64,000 nt of DNA from Nocardioides ochotonae. GTDB lineage: Bacteria; Actinomycetota; Actinomycetes; Propionibacteriales; Nocardioidaceae. The DNA lies in NCBI RefSeq assembly GCF_011420305.2, contig NZ_CP061769.1:248001-312000 (forward strand), given 5' to 3'. Below, in pieces: positions 1 to 9,902 of this stretch. Every line of letters starts with the position of its first letter. The first letter of the stretch is position 1. The notes below the pieces were generated by a model. That model saw nothing but the letters and a program-made list of their open reading frames with translations, made no database searches and was not told the origin of the DNA. The position numbers were made by a program, and so were the translations under genes.

Positions 1-1281
<1,281 letters not shown>

Positions 1282-1321
1282 CTCTCGGCCCCGCGCTGGT
1301 ACGGACCTGCCCCGCGACGAT

Positions 1322-1356
1322 GCCCGGTTTCTAAGACTTTGTCTTAGACTCCGGGC
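1322..1356 (+). terminator. Hairpin after topA
   Basis: Two nested perfect arms: GCCCGG (1322-1327) with CCGGGC (1351-1356), and TCTAAGAC (1330-1337) with GTCTTAGA (1341-1348), separated by 2-nt internal loops and a TTT apex. It lies 41 bases after the topA stop. No long T tract follows, so this is a probable rather than certain terminator; the AT-rich inner palindrome could also be a protein-binding site for the next gene. Confidence 0.6.
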
Positions 1357-1395
1357 TTCGTCCGTTGGTGGAACACCCCAAGACCAGGAGCACCA

Positions 1396-2271
1396 TTGCG
1401 CACCGTCGCTGCAGCACTCGCCCTCACCGTGGCGGCCGGCCTCTCGTTCGCCGGCACCGCCGCGGCCACCTCCGCGGAGCCGCTCGCCCGCAAGGCTCCG
1501 GCCTACGGCGTCACCGCCTCGGTCTCCGGCCAGGCGATCGTCGGCCAGAAGGTCACGATCGCCGGCAAGGTCACCGGACCCGGCGCCGCCGGGTCCCCGG
1601 TCACCGTGCAGGTCCGCCACACCACCGGGGGCTGGAAGAAGGCGGCGACGGTGCGGACCAACGCGCGGTCGGCGTACACCGCCAAGATCGCGCTGACCAA
1701 GGCCGGCCGCACCTCGGTGCGGGTGCTCAAGCCCCGCTCGGCCCAGCGTTCCGCGGGGACCAGCAAGCCGGTGGTGCTCACCGTGCAGAAGTGGATCGAT
1801 CTGACCCGGGCGCCGCACCTGGCGGTGGCGGCGGGGTTCGCGAACCACAGCGCCACGATCGCCGGCACGCGCTATGCCTCGACCCTCCAGTCCGCCGGGT
1901 ACGGCATTTACGCCTTCGGCACCGGCGGTTCCTGCTCGCGGCTCGAGCTGCACCTCGGCTTCCTCGACGCGGACCGGACTCGGCTCACGAACGACGCCTC
2001 GATGGAGCTGGGGGTGATCGGGCTGACCAGCCTCCACGACACGGGGACGCCGCCTGTGGACTTCCGGGCCGGCATCGGCGCCGCGAAGCGAGTCGCCGTG
2101 GACCTCAGCGGTGCCAACGCCGTTCTCATGATGGTCGAGGTGAACGGGTTGGCGGAGGACGCTGACTCGGCCCCGTCGGTCCGCGCCGTCCTCGCCCAGC
2201 CGCGGGTGCTCTGCGCGACCGAGTCGCTCCCGGCGATCGAGAAGGGCGAGCTGCTCTACGAGGCGTTCTGA
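1396..2271 (+). CDS. Secreted protein, possible NPCBM-like domain
   Basis: 291 residues from a TTG start preceded by an AGGAGC-type ribosome site. Residues 1-25 form a signal peptide ending ATSA/AAA-like. Residues ~35-130 look like an Ig-like beta domain (VSGQAIVGQKVTIAGKV, then LTKAGRTSVRVL). The C-terminal half (~135-285) has a pattern reminiscent of NPCBM carbohydrate-binding modules: GIYAFGTGGSCSRLELHLGF and VDLSGANAVLMMVE. It stands alone between hairpins, so it is probably monocistronic. The substrate is unknown; the domain assignment is by motif memory only. Confidence 0.7.
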   Translation: MRTVAAALALTVAAGLSFAGTAAATSAEPLARKAPAYGVTASVSGQAIVGQKVTIAGKVTGPGAAGSPVTVQVRHTTGGWKKAATVRTNARSAYTAKIALTKAGRTSVRVLKPRSAQRSAGTSKPVVLTVQKWIDLTRAPHLAVAAGFANHSATIAGTRYASTLQSAGYGIYAFGTGGSCSRLELHLGFLDADRTRLTNDASMELGVIGLTSLHDTGTPPVDFRAGIGAAKRVAVDLSGANAVLMMVEVNGLAEDADSAPSVRAVLAQPRVLCATESLPAIEKGELLYEAF

Positions 2272-2310
2272 TCCCTGCCCGTCGAGCCGGGTCATCCGCC
2301 GGCCGACCGT

Positions 2311-2341
2311 GCCGACCGTGCCCACGCCGGGCACGGTCGGC
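2311..2341 (+). terminator. Hairpin terminator after the secreted protein gene
   Basis: Perfect 13-bp stem GCCGACCGTGCCC (2311-2323) / GGGCACGGTCGGC (2329-2341) with loop ACGCC. An extra direct copy of the left arm sits at 2302-2313. It is located just before tmk. Confidence 0.65.
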
Positions 2342-2363
2342 GCTCCCGCATAAGGTGGTCGGC

Positions 2364-3014
2364 GTGAGCGGTAACCCTGGTGTGTTCGCCGAGAGCGGCG
2401 TCTTCGTGTGCTTCGAGGGCGGCGAGGGATCGGGCAAGTCCACCCAGTCGCGGCTCCTCGCGCAGCGCCTGGACGCCGCCGGCTATGCCACCGTGCTGAC
2501 CTTCGAGCCGGGCGACACCGGTGTCGGCAAGGAGCTGCGCCGCATCGTGCTGAGCCCCGAGACCGGCGCGCTGGCCGACCGCACCGAGGCGCTGCTGTAC
2601 GCCGCCGACAAGGCCGAGCACGTCGAGACGCTCGTGCTCCCGGCGCTGGCGCGCGGCGCGGTGGTGATCACCGACCGCTACGTCGACTCCACCCTGGCCT
2701 ACCAGGGCGCCGGTCGCTCGCTCGCGGTCGCCGAGGTCGAGGAGGTCGCCCGCTGGGCCACCCGCGACCTGCGCCCGCACCTCACCGTCGTGCTCGACCT
2801 GGCCCCCGAGGCCGGCCTGGCCCGCTTCGAGGCCCGCGACCGGATCGAGGGTGAGTCGGTGGAGTTCCACCAGCGGGTGCGCGCCGCGTTCCTCGAGATG
2901 GCCGCGGCCGACCCCGACCACTACCTCGTCCTCGACGCCCGGGCCTCGGTCGAGGAGATCGCCGCCGCCGTCTGGGCCCGCGTCGAGCCGCTGCTCGGGC
3001 AGGCGGCCCGATGA
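2364..3014 (+). CDS. tmk: Thymidylate kinase
   Basis: Phosphorylates dTMP to dTDP in the cytoplasm. The P-loop FEGGEGSGKST lies near residue 16, the DRY motif (DRYVDSTLAYQG) near 100, and the lid region near DRIEGE (~155). I chose GTG at 2364 because an AAGGTGG ribosome site precedes it; an in-frame GTG at 2355 is the alternative. The stop overlaps the start of holB by four bases (ATGA), so both are translated from one message, an arrangement common in actinobacteria. Confidence 0.95.
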   Translation: MSGNPGVFAESGVFVCFEGGEGSGKSTQSRLLAQRLDAAGYATVLTFEPGDTGVGKELRRIVLSPETGALADRTEALLYAADKAEHVETLVLPALARGAVVITDRYVDSTLAYQGAGRSLAVAEVEEVARWATRDLRPHLTVVLDLAPEAGLARFEARDRIEGESVEFHQRVRAAFLEMAAADPDHYLVLDARASVEEIAAAVWARVEPLLGQAAR

Positions 3015-4189
3015 CGGCGGTGCAGCAGGCCGGAAGCGTCTGGGACGGCCTGGTCGGCCAGCGCGCCGCGATCACCGCCCTGCGGGCCGCGGCCGGGGGT
3101 CACGGCATGAGCCACGCCTGGCTCTTCACCGGCCCGCCCGGCTCGGGGCGGTCCAACGCCGCCCTCGCCTTCGCCGCTGCCCTCCAGTGCGAGCACCCCA
3201 CCGAGCCCGGGTGCGGGCAGTGCCACGCGTGCCGCACCGTCCTGGGCGGCTCGCACGCCGACGTCAAGCAGGTCAGCACCTCCGGGCTGTCGTTGGGGGT
3301 GCGCCTGGTGCGCGACCTCGTGCGGGCCGCCTCCCTCGCCCCCGTCGGGCGACGCTGGCAGGTGATCGTCGTCGAGGACGCCGACCGGCTCACCGAGCAG
3401 GCGGTCAACGCGCTGCTGAAGGCCATCGAGGAGCCGGCCGAGCGCACCGTGTGGATGCTGTGCGCGCCCACGGTCGAGGACGTCTTGCCGACGGTCCGCT
3501 CGCGCTGCCGCCTGGTCACGCTCAGCACCCCCAGCCCGGGCGACGTCGCGCGCTTCCTGATGGCCCGCGACGGCGTTCCGGAGGCGCTGGCCGCCTCCGC
3601 CGCCCGTGCCAGCCAGGGCCACATCGGCCGGGCCCGCGCGCTCGCCCGCGACCCCGAGACCCGCGAGCGCCGCAACGAGGTGGTCGCGATGCCGGCCAAG
3701 CTCACCAGCCTCGGCGCCTGCATGCACTTCGCCGCCCGGATCGCGGAGGTCAGCAAGGAGGAGGCCGAGGCGCTCACCGGCGACCTCGACGCCCGCGAGA
3801 AGGCCGACCTCGACGCGGCGTACGGCGTGGTCGAGCGCGGCCGGCGGCCGCGGGAGTACGGCCCCGCGCTCTCCGAGCTGCTCAAGGAGCAGAAGACCCG
3901 GGCCAAGCGGCGCCACCTCGACGTCGTCGACCGGGCGCTGATGGACCTGGTCTCGGTCTACCGCGACGCGGTCGCGCTCGCGTCGGGTGCGCCCGGCGAG
4001 CTGGTCAACGAGGACATCCGCGCCGACGTCGAGTGGCTCGTCGAGACCTCCAGCCCCGAGCTGAACCTTCAACGGATCGGGTGGATCTTCGAGGCCCGCG
4101 AACAGATGCTGGAGTTCAACGTGCCCCCTGCCCTGGCCCTGGAGTCGATGATGGTGTCCCTGCGCGCCCCGGACGGAGCCGTGCGGTGA
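3011..4189 (+). CDS. holB: DNA polymerase III subunit delta'
   Basis: 392 residues. Clamp-loader subunit delta' of the replicative polymerase. The N-terminal AAA+ fold has VWDGLVGQ, a degenerate P-loop (FTGPPGSGRSN, with Arg where Lys would be expected, usual for delta'), the zinc-binding cysteines CxQCHAC near residue 70, VEDADRLTEQAVNALLKAIEEP (Walker B/box VI region) and the SRC motif VRSRCRLV. It follows tmk with a 4-base overlap and is itself overlapped by the next gene. Confidence 0.95.
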   Translation: MTAVQQAGSVWDGLVGQRAAITALRAAAGGHGMSHAWLFTGPPGSGRSNAALAFAAALQCEHPTEPGCGQCHACRTVLGGSHADVKQVSTSGLSLGVRLVRDLVRAASLAPVGRRWQVIVVEDADRLTEQAVNALLKAIEEPAERTVWMLCAPTVEDVLPTVRSRCRLVTLSTPSPGDVARFLMARDGVPEALAASAARASQGHIGRARALARDPETRERRNEVVAMPAKLTSLGACMHFAARIAEVSKEEAEALTGDLDAREKADLDAAYGVVERGRRPREYGPALSELLKEQKTRAKRRHLDVVDRALMDLVSVYRDAVALASGAPGELVNEDIRADVEWLVETSSPELNLQRIGWIFEAREQMLEFNVPPALALESMMVSLRAPDGAVR

Positions 4190-5760
4190 GGCCCACGACC
4201 GTGCGGGTGATCGTGCTGATCACCGTCGCCGCGCTGGTGCTCGGCACGATCGGGGTCACGATCAGCGCCCTGACCTCCGGATCGGGCTCCTCCTCCGGCG
4301 ACGGCGAGTGGAGCCCCGCCCCCACCGGCACCGCGGACCCCGGCGCGGCCGAGGCGCCGGCCGCGAACCTGCAGGAGTTCTACGACCAGACCATCGACTG
4401 GGAGCGCTGCTCGGGTGAGGGTGACTTCGAGTGCGCCCGGGTCGAGGTGCCGCTCGACTACGCCGACCCCGGCGCCGAGAGCATCGAGCTCGCGCTGCTG
4501 CGCGACCCGGCAAGCGACCCCGAGGCGCGGATCGGCTCGCTGCTGGTCAACCCCGGCGGACCGGGCGCGCCGGGCACGGCGTACGCCGAGCAGGCCGCGG
4601 CGGCGTTCCGCCCGGAGCTGACCCGGGTCTACGACGTCGTCGGCTTCGACCCCCGCGGCACCGGGTCCAGCTCGCCGATCGACTGCGTCCCCGACGCCGC
4701 GCTGGACCGCTACCTCGCGCTCGACCCGGCCCCGGACAGCGGCGCCGAGGCCGACGACCTGCTCTTCCAGGTCCGCGCGTTCAACCGTGGCTGCGTCGAG
4801 CGCTCCGGCGACGTCGCCACCCACGTCTCCACCGCGGAGGCCGCGCGCGACCTCGACATCCTGCGCGCGGTGCTCGGCGAGGACACGCTCACCTACTTCG
4901 GCGCCTCCTACGGCACCCAGCTCGGCGCGACCTATGCCGAGCTCTTCCCCGACCGGGTCGGCCGGATGGTCCTCGACGGCGGCGTCGACGTCACTCTCGA
5001 CGCGCGGGAGTCGAGCCTGGGCCAGGCCCGCGGCTTCGAGACGGCCCTGCGCGCCTACGTGCAGAACTGCGTGGACGCGGGCGACTGCTTCCTGGGCGAC
5101 TCCGTCGACGCCGGCCTGAAGCGGATCTCCGAGCTGCTCGACGACCTCGACCGCAAGCCGCTGCCGACCCGCGACGGGCGCAAGCTGGAGCCGGGCACGG
5201 CCTTCCTCGGCATCGTCACCCCGCTCTACAGTCGCCAGTACTGGAGCCTGCTCGACGAGGCGCTCAAGGGTGCCTTCGAGGGCGACGGCACCGTGCTGAT
5301 GCTGCTGGCCGACACCTACGCCTCCCGCGGACCCGACGGCTACCTCGACAACTCCACCGAGGCGATCGTGGCGGTCCGCTGCCTCGACGACCCCGCATCG
5401 GTCCCGCTGAAGCGGATCCCCGACGAGTTCGCCGCGTTCGACGAGGCGGCGCCCACCTTCGGCCGCGTGTTCGCCTGGGGCCTGCTGGGCTGCGTGGGCT
5501 ACGACGCCCGCTCCCAGGAGGCCGAGCTCGACATCCGCGGCGAGGGCGCCGCGCCGATCCTCGTCATCGGCACCACCCGCGACCCCGCGACGCCGTACGA
5601 GTGGTCGGTCGCGCTGGCCGACCAGCTGGAGTCCGGAGTGCTGCTCACCCGCGAGGGTGACGGGCACACCGGCTACAACGTCGGCAACGAGTGCGTCGAC
5701 GAGGTCGTCGACGCCTACCTCATCGACGGCACGGTGCCCGAGGAAGGACGCCGCTGCTGA
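4186..5760 (+). CDS. Membrane-anchored or lipobox-free secreted S33-type peptidase
   Basis: 524 residues from GTG 4186, which overlaps the holB stop (GTGA). Residues 5-30 form one hydrophobic segment (signal anchor), followed by a Ser/Pro/Ala linker. The alpha/beta hydrolase domain has oxyanion region NPGGPGAPG, nucleophile elbow GASYGT, acid near IGTTRDPATP and His in GDGHTGY. This is the tripeptidyl aminopeptidase (SlpD/SlpE, MEROPS S33) architecture, with the C-terminal TAP-like domain containing several cysteines. It probably acts outside the membrane on peptides. An apparent upstream extension to 2851 is only an open frame inside holB and tmk. Confidence 0.88.
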   Translation: MRPTTVRVIVLITVAALVLGTIGVTISALTSGSGSSSGDGEWSPAPTGTADPGAAEAPAANLQEFYDQTIDWERCSGEGDFECARVEVPLDYADPGAESIELALLRDPASDPEARIGSLLVNPGGPGAPGTAYAEQAAAAFRPELTRVYDVVGFDPRGTGSSSPIDCVPDAALDRYLALDPAPDSGAEADDLLFQVRAFNRGCVERSGDVATHVSTAEAARDLDILRAVLGEDTLTYFGASYGTQLGATYAELFPDRVGRMVLDGGVDVTLDARESSLGQARGFETALRAYVQNCVDAGDCFLGDSVDAGLKRISELLDDLDRKPLPTRDGRKLEPGTAFLGIVTPLYSRQYWSLLDEALKGAFEGDGTVLMLLADTYASRGPDGYLDNSTEAIVAVRCLDDPASVPLKRIPDEFAAFDEAAPTFGRVFAWGLLGCVGYDARSQEAELDIRGEGAAPILVIGTTRDPATPYEWSVALADQLESGVLLTREGDGHTGYNVGNECVDEVVDAYLIDGTVPEEGRRC

Positions 5761-5772
5761 GCGGCGCCCACC

Positions 5773-6705
5773 TCAGCTGATCAGCTCCTCGATGCGGGTG
5801 TAGGCGTCGGAGGAGCCGGCCACCACGGTGCTGGTGCGTCCGTCGACGGAGACCGGGGCGTCGCCGACCAGCGTCACGCGGCGCACCTCGCGGCGGTGGT
5901 GGTCGAAGTCCGCGACCGCGTAGTGCTGGGTGGCCCGGTTGTCCCACAGCGCCACGTCGCCGGGCTGCCAGGTCCACCGCACGGTGTTCTCCAACCGGGT
6001 GACGCGGTTCTGCAGCAGCTGGAAGACCGCGCTCGACTCGGAGCTGTTGAGCCCGACGAACCGCTTCACGAAGTGTCCGAGCAGCAGCGAGCGCTCGCCG
6101 GTCTCGGGGTGCACGCGCACGACCGGGTGCTCGGCCTCGTAGTAGGTCGAGCGGAACTCCTCGCGCGAGAACGCGCCCTCGTGCTGGTCGTCGTCCTCGG
6201 GGTCCTCGATGGCGGCGGCGTAGTCGTACTCGTTGGTGTGGCGTGCCCAGAGGGTGTCGACCAGGGCGCGCAGCGGCGGGGTGAGCGCGTCGTACGCCGC
6301 GACGGTGTTGGCCCACACCGTGGTGCCGCCGTACGGCGGGATGTGGACGCCGCGCAGGATGCTGATGGCGGGGATCCGGTCGACGAAGGTGACGTCGGTG
6401 TGCCAGCTGTTCGCGGCCATGCCGCGGGTCGCGTTGAGGGTGAGCACGTGGGCGCTGCCGCTGTTGACTGTGGGGTGCGCGGTGGTGAGGGTGCCGAGCT
6501 GCTCGGCGAAGGCGAGCTGGCCGGCGTCGTCGAGATGCTCCTGACCGCGGACGAAGAGCACCTTGTGGCGCAGCAGGGCGGCCCGGATCGTCGCCACGAT
6601 CTCGGGGTCGAGATCGGCGCCGAGGCGGACGCCGTCGATGCGGGCGCCGATCCGCCCGCCGATCTGGCGCACGGCGGGGGCCTGGCGCTCGAGGTTGAGG
6701 GTCAT
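5773..6705 (-). CDS. TauD/TfdA-family Fe(II)/2-oxoglutarate dioxygenase
   Basis: 310 residues. Fe(II) ligands His102 and Asp104 (WHTDVTF) and His261 (ATQHYAV), with the 2-oxoglutarate-binding Arg in RRVTLVGD. The ending [15 protein letters not shown] resembles alkylsulfatase AtsK-type enzymes more than taurine dioxygenase, so an organosulfate or sulfonate substrate is plausible. A LysR gene lies directly upstream on the same strand, with an AT-rich intergenic promoter between them; no sulfonate transporter is nearby. Confidence 0.85.
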   Translation of the reverse strand: MTLNLERQAPAVRQIGGRIGARIDGVRLGADLDPEIVATIRAALLRHKVLFVRGQEHLDDAGQLAFAEQLGTLTTAHPTVNSGSAHVLTLNATRGMAANSWHTDVTFVDRIPAISILRGVHIPPYGGTTVWANTVAAYDALTPPLRALVDTLWARHTNEYDYAAAIEDPEDDDQHEGAFSREEFRSTYYEAEHPVVRVHPETGERSLLLGHFVKRFVGLNSSESSAVFQLLQNRVTRLENTVRWTWQPGDVALWDNRATQHYAVADFDHHRREVRRVTLVGDAPVSVDGRTSTVVAGSSDAYTRIEELIS

Positions 6706-6732
6706 GGGGATCCGTCCTTCGTGATCGTCCTT

Positions 6733-6751
6733 GTCTATTCACAAACTAGAC
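6733..6751 (-). promoter_or_regulatory. Candidate operator/promoter of the dioxygenase
   Basis: Inverted repeat GTCTA-N9-TAGAC in an unusually AT-rich patch 28 bases upstream of the dioxygenase start. The location fits a promoter controlled by the adjacent LysR protein, although the spacing is not the canonical T-N11-A. Confidence 0.35.
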
Positions 6752-6791
6752 TTAAATGCCCTGGTCCGCCACTCCCGGCCCGCTGGGGCGA

Positions 6792-7718
6792 TCAGTGCGG
6801 GTGGACCGGGTCCGCGATCGCCTGGATGCGGGCGGTGGCGAGTTCGATCATCAGCCGTGCCGCGGGGGAGAGGGCGGCGCCGGCGCGGTGCACGATCGCG
6901 ATCGTGTCGTACTGCCGCGGGCGCAGCGAGACCCAGCCGGCGCCGGGGGCGAGGCGGGGGAGCAGCTGGAGCGCCGCGCCCTTGTTGACGACCGAGTCGG
7001 CGAGTCCCATGCCGACCAGCTCGACGGCGGTCTCGACGTCCTCGACCTCGATGCGGGTCTGCGGGTTGCGCCCGGTCTCGTGCAGCATCTGGCGCAGCAC
7101 GATCCGGGTGGAGTCGCGGGCGCGCCAGGTGGTCTCGGGCATCACCAGCGAGGCCTGCGCCAGCCGGTGTGCGGTGAGCGGGCTGGCCAGGCGGTCGGGA
7201 TCAGCGCTGATGTAGACCAGCTCGTCGCGAGCCACCGGCGTGATCGTCAGCCCCTCGCTGGTCGCGCTGGAGACCGCGATCATCGCCGCCTCCAGGCGGC
7301 CGCGGCGCAGGTCGTCCTGGACGTCGAGGGAGTTCTGTCCGACCAGCTCGACGCGGACGCCGGGGTGTCGGGCGAGCACGTCGGCGACCAGGCCCGCCCC
7401 GGCGTACAGCCGTGCGGTGCCGAACATGCCGAACCGGATGGTCCCGGTCTCCAGGGAGCGGACCCGTTGGACGGCCTGCTGGGCCTCGCGGACCGCGGTG
7501 AGGGCCTGCTCGGCGTGGGGGCGCAGTGAGTCAGCGGCCCCGGTGGGGACGACTCCGCGACCGACGCGGCGGAAGAGCTCCACGCCGAGGGTGCGCTCGA
7601 GGCTGCGGATCTGCTCGGACACCGAGGGCTGCGCGTAGCCGAGGTGCTCGGCGGCCGCGGTGAGCGAGCCGTGCTCGTAGGCGGCGAGGAAGCAGGTGAG
7701 CTGGTGTAGCGAAAGCAT
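6792..7718 (-). CDS. LysR-family transcriptional regulator
   Basis: 308 residues. The N-terminal winged helix-turn-helix is clear (LHQLTCFLAAYEHGSLTAAAEHLGYAQPSVSEQIRSLE, split across residues 4-41), followed by the co-inducer-binding domain from ~90. It lies upstream of the TauD-type dioxygenase on the same strand and is its likely regulator. The start ATG at 7718 faces the small gene at 7823 divergently. Confidence 0.9.
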   Translation of the reverse strand: MLSLHQLTCFLAAYEHGSLTAAAEHLGYAQPSVSEQIRSLERTLGVELFRRVGRGVVPTGAADSLRPHAEQALTAVREAQQAVQRVRSLETGTIRFGMFGTARLYAGAGLVADVLARHPGVRVELVGQNSLDVQDDLRRGRLEAAMIAVSSATSEGLTITPVARDELVYISADPDRLASPLTAHRLAQASLVMPETTWRARDSTRIVLRQMLHETGRNPQTRIEVEDVETAVELVGMGLADSVVNKGAALQLLPRLAPGAGWVSLRPRQYDTIAIVHRAGAALSPAARLMIELATARIQAIADPVHPH

Positions 7719-7822
7719 AGGTCAAGCCTATGACGAATCGAGGAAAGCAAGGCTACCCCTTGCTCTGGGCGCGCGGGAGGATGGTGACGTCCCCGGATCT
7801 CACCCACGGAAAGGAAACCGCG

Positions 7823-8011
7823 GTGTTCACCCACGTCTGCAGCGCCTGCGACAAGCGCCAGCTCATCTTCCCCAGCCAGGTCACTGCGGTTGCCAAGGGT
7901 GCTCGCGGCCCGGTCGCCACCTTCACCTGCTGGTGCGGCGCCACCCAGTCCGCGCCGCTGAGCCTGGTCGCGGAGCCCCGCCGTCCGCGCGAGGTCGAGC
8001 TCGTCGCCTGA
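7823..8011 (+). CDS. Small cysteine-rich hypothetical protein
   Basis: 62 residues from GTG 7823, chosen because a purine-rich AAAGGAAA lies just upstream; a longer in-frame start at 7730 would place non-conserved sequence in front. The sequence begins VFTHVCSACDKRQLIFPSQV and has a second CWCGA motif, giving a CxxC...CxC zinc-ribbon-like layout. Function unknown. It lies between a divergent LysR gene and tRNA-Thr. Confidence 0.7.
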   Translation: MFTHVCSACDKRQLIFPSQVTAVAKGARGPVATFTCWCGATQSAPLSLVAEPRRPREVELVA

Positions 8012-8119
8012 CCCGTCGCCTGACTGCGTCGGAGTGCCGCCGCGGGGTGGGTGCCGGTTTCGCGCCCGGCCTGCGGCATCGGTATGCTCTGCCGGGTTGT
8101 CCGGCGTGCCGGGCGACAC

Positions 8120-8195
8120 GCCGCCTTAGCTCAGTCGGTAGAGCGAATCACTCGTAATGATTAGGTCGTCGGTTCGATTCCGACAGGCGGCTCCA
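8120..8195 (+). tRNA. tRNA-Thr (anticodon CGU)
   Basis: A full cloverleaf can be drawn: acceptor GCCGCCT/AGGCGGC, D-arm with AGCTCAGTCGGTAGAGC, anticodon stem AATCA/TGATT with loop CTCGTAA (anticodon CGT), and T-arm GTCGG-TTCGATTC-CCGAC-type. The 3' CCA is encoded (8193-8195). Confidence 0.97.
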
Positions 8196-8199
8196 CGAC

Positions 8200-8233
8200 A
8201 CAGCCCCTGACCCGCGACGCGGGCAGGGGCTGT
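8200..8233. terminator. Terminator between tRNA-Thr and nitroreductase
   Basis: ACAGCCCCTG (8200-8209) pairs perfectly with CAGGGGCTGT (8224-8233), and the apex CCCGC-GAC-GCGGG extends the stem. It starts five bases after the tRNA CCA and also faces the 3' end of the minus-strand nitroreductase gene, so it can serve both directions. Confidence 0.75.
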
Positions 8234-8261
8234 CGCCATTTCGTCGGAGGTCGGCTGCGTC

Positions 8262-8876
8262 TCACGCCCAGGCGAGGGCCTGATCGTGCTCGAGGCGCGG
8301 CAGGCGCGGGAACCACGGGTCGACGCCGGGGTGGCCGATGTTGACGACCAGGTGGCTGCGCCACGTCGTACCGGCGAAGAACTCCGCGTCGATGCCGGCG
8401 GCGTCGAACCCGCCCATCGGGCCGGCCGCGAGGCCAGTGGCGCGCACGGCGAGGAGGAACACGCCGGTCTGGAGCGAGGCGGACTGGCGGGCCATGCCCT
8501 CGCGCAGCTGAGGCTGGCCGCCGAGGTTCTCGCGCATCTGCTCGCCGCGGGCCGGGAAGACGGTGGGCATGTGCTCGTGGAAGTCGAGGTCGTAGGCCAT
8601 GACGGCGACGACCGGTGCGCCTGCGGCCTTCGCGCGATTGCCCTCGGCGAGGTGGGGGATCAGTCGGGCCTTGCCCTCCTCGGTGCGCACGAACAGCACG
8701 CGCAGCGGCTGGGTGTTGGCCGCGGACGGCGACCAGCGGGCGAGCTCCCAGATCGCGGAGAGCTCCTGGTCGGTGACCGGGGTGTCGGCGAAGGTGTTCG
8801 CCGTCCGGGCCTCGGTGAACAGGAGCGCACGCGCCTGCTCCTCGAGGGCGAAGAGGGTGGGGGGTGCTTGGGTCAT
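8262..8876 (-). CDS. Nitroreductase-family protein, RutE-like
   Basis: 204 residues. FMN-dependent nitroreductase fold of the malonic semialdehyde reductase (RutE/HadB) subfamily: LLFTEARTANTFADTPVTDQEL at the N-terminus, WSPSAANTQPLRVLFVR for FMN contacts, and GPMGGFDAAGID near residue 160. It is divergent from an HxlR regulator with a long palindrome between them, so it is probably repressed by that protein and induced by quinones, aldehydes or nitro compounds. No rut pyrimidine genes are adjacent, so the RutE role itself is not implied. Confidence 0.88.
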   Translation of the reverse strand: MTQAPPTLFALEEQARALLFTEARTANTFADTPVTDQELSAIWELARWSPSAANTQPLRVLFVRTEEGKARLIPHLAEGNRAKAAGAPVVAVMAYDLDFHEHMPTVFPARGEQMRENLGGQPQLREGMARQSASLQTGVFLLAVRATGLAAGPMGGFDAAGIDAEFFAGTTWRSHLVVNIGHPGVDPWFPRLPRLEHDQALAWA

Positions 8877-8906
8877 GACCGCTCCTGAACGTGCTGCTTG
8901 GGATTG

Positions 8907-8937
8907 ACTAGGTACTACGAAAAACATAGCACCTAGT
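8907..8937. promoter_or_regulatory. Probable HxlR operator in divergent promoter
   Basis: Arms ACTAGGTACTA (8907-8917) and TAGCACCTAGT (8927-8937) are inverted repeats with one mismatch and a 9-nt A-rich spacer. The site is in the only AT-rich patch between the nitroreductase and HxlR starts. Confidence 0.6.
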
Positions 8938-8969
8938 TCAGCAGGTGTGGTGACGGGTAGGCTGGCGGC

Positions 8970-9338
8970 ATGGCGAAAGAGGCGGCTCCGGACGCGGCGG
9001 GTCACGACCCGCGGGCGTGCAGCGGCGCACTCATCCGCGCGTTCGGCTTCCTGGGCAAGCGGTGGAACGGCGTGCTGCTGGCGACGCTCCTGGAGGGGCC
9101 GGCCGGATTCGCCGATCTCAAGCGCGCCATCGCCGGGATCAGCGACTCGATGCTCTCGGATCGGTTGAGCGAGCTGTCCGGCGCGGGGCTGGTGCGGCGC
9201 TCCGTGGAGGAGGGGCCCCCGGTGTCGGTGCTCTACGACCTCACCGAGGCCGGGCACGCGATCCTGCCGGCGATGAGGGCGCTGTCGACGTGGGCGGAGG
9301 AGCACCTGCCGAACGACGCGTGCCCGCCCCTGCGATAG
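8970..9338 (+). CDS. HxlR-family winged-helix regulator
   Basis: 122 residues. The single HxlR domain shows the usual Cys (ACSGALI) followed by LGKRWNGVLLATLLEGPAGFADLKRAI and GISDSMLSDRLSELSGAGLVRR. Members are commonly redox or electrophile sensors whose N-terminal Cys is modified. The divergent nitroreductase and the shared palindrome make that gene its likely target. Confidence 0.9.
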   Translation: MAKEAAPDAAGHDPRACSGALIRAFGFLGKRWNGVLLATLLEGPAGFADLKRAIAGISDSMLSDRLSELSGAGLVRRSVEEGPPVSVLYDLTEAGHAILPAMRALSTWAEEHLPNDACPPLR

Positions 9339-9463
9339 GGACGGCACGTCCCGGCGGCAATGAGCGGGCGGTGATCCACGGGGTCGCGCGGCGCGTCGTT
9401 GTCCCCGGGTGCCGCTAGCGTCCGGGACAGGCAGCACTCCCGACTGCACGCGGAGGAGACACC

Positions 9464-9871
9464 ATGGACTACCGGACGACGTTCATCGCGGTGGCCGACG
9501 ACTGCAAGGCCGACCACGGCAAGGTGCCGGTTCCTCGCGGGTCGTCGCGCACGGTCGCGCAGATCCAGTACGACATGCTCGCCGAGCAGCCCTACACCTT
9601 CACCCAGGAGGACGTCCTCTTCGAGTCCTGGTTCGCCCGCCAGGGCCTCGACGTGACGCCGGAGGAGCGGGCCGGGCTGCGCGCCCAGTTCTTCGCCAAG
9701 GAGCAGCCGTGCCTGCGGACCTCCCCGCTCGCCCGCACCCACGGGTGGGGGCTGGTGTTCGACGCGGAGGGCCGGATCGCGCTCTGCGCGGTGGACTCCG
9801 CGGAGTACGCCGCCCATCTCGCCTCCGAGGAGCTCACGGTCCTCCGGGCGATGCGTAGCAAGCGCGCCTGA
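9464..9871 (+). CDS. DUF6157-type hypothetical protein
   Basis: 135 residues beginning DYRTTFIAVADDC, with IQYDMLAEQPYTFTQEDVLFESWF in the middle. This matches my memory of the widespread DUF6157 family of small cytoplasmic proteins with unknown role. A consensus GGAGGAGA ribosome site precedes the ATG. It is single-gene; no operon partner is obvious. Confidence 0.75.
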   Translation: MDYRTTFIAVADDCKADHGKVPVPRGSSRTVAQIQYDMLAEQPYTFTQEDVLFESWFARQGLDVTPEERAGLRAQFFAKEQPCLRTSPLARTHGWGLVFDAEGRIALCAVDSAEYAAHLASEELTVLRAMRSKRA

Positions 9872-9902
9872 CGACGAGGGCTGCGACGTCAGGGCTGCGA
9901 CG

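Noticed and set aside
2851..4185. Upstream extension of the S33 peptidase frame through tmk and holB
   Set aside because: The translated extension is Arg/Pro-rich nonsense; GTG 4186 overlaps the holB stop and begins a proper signal anchor.
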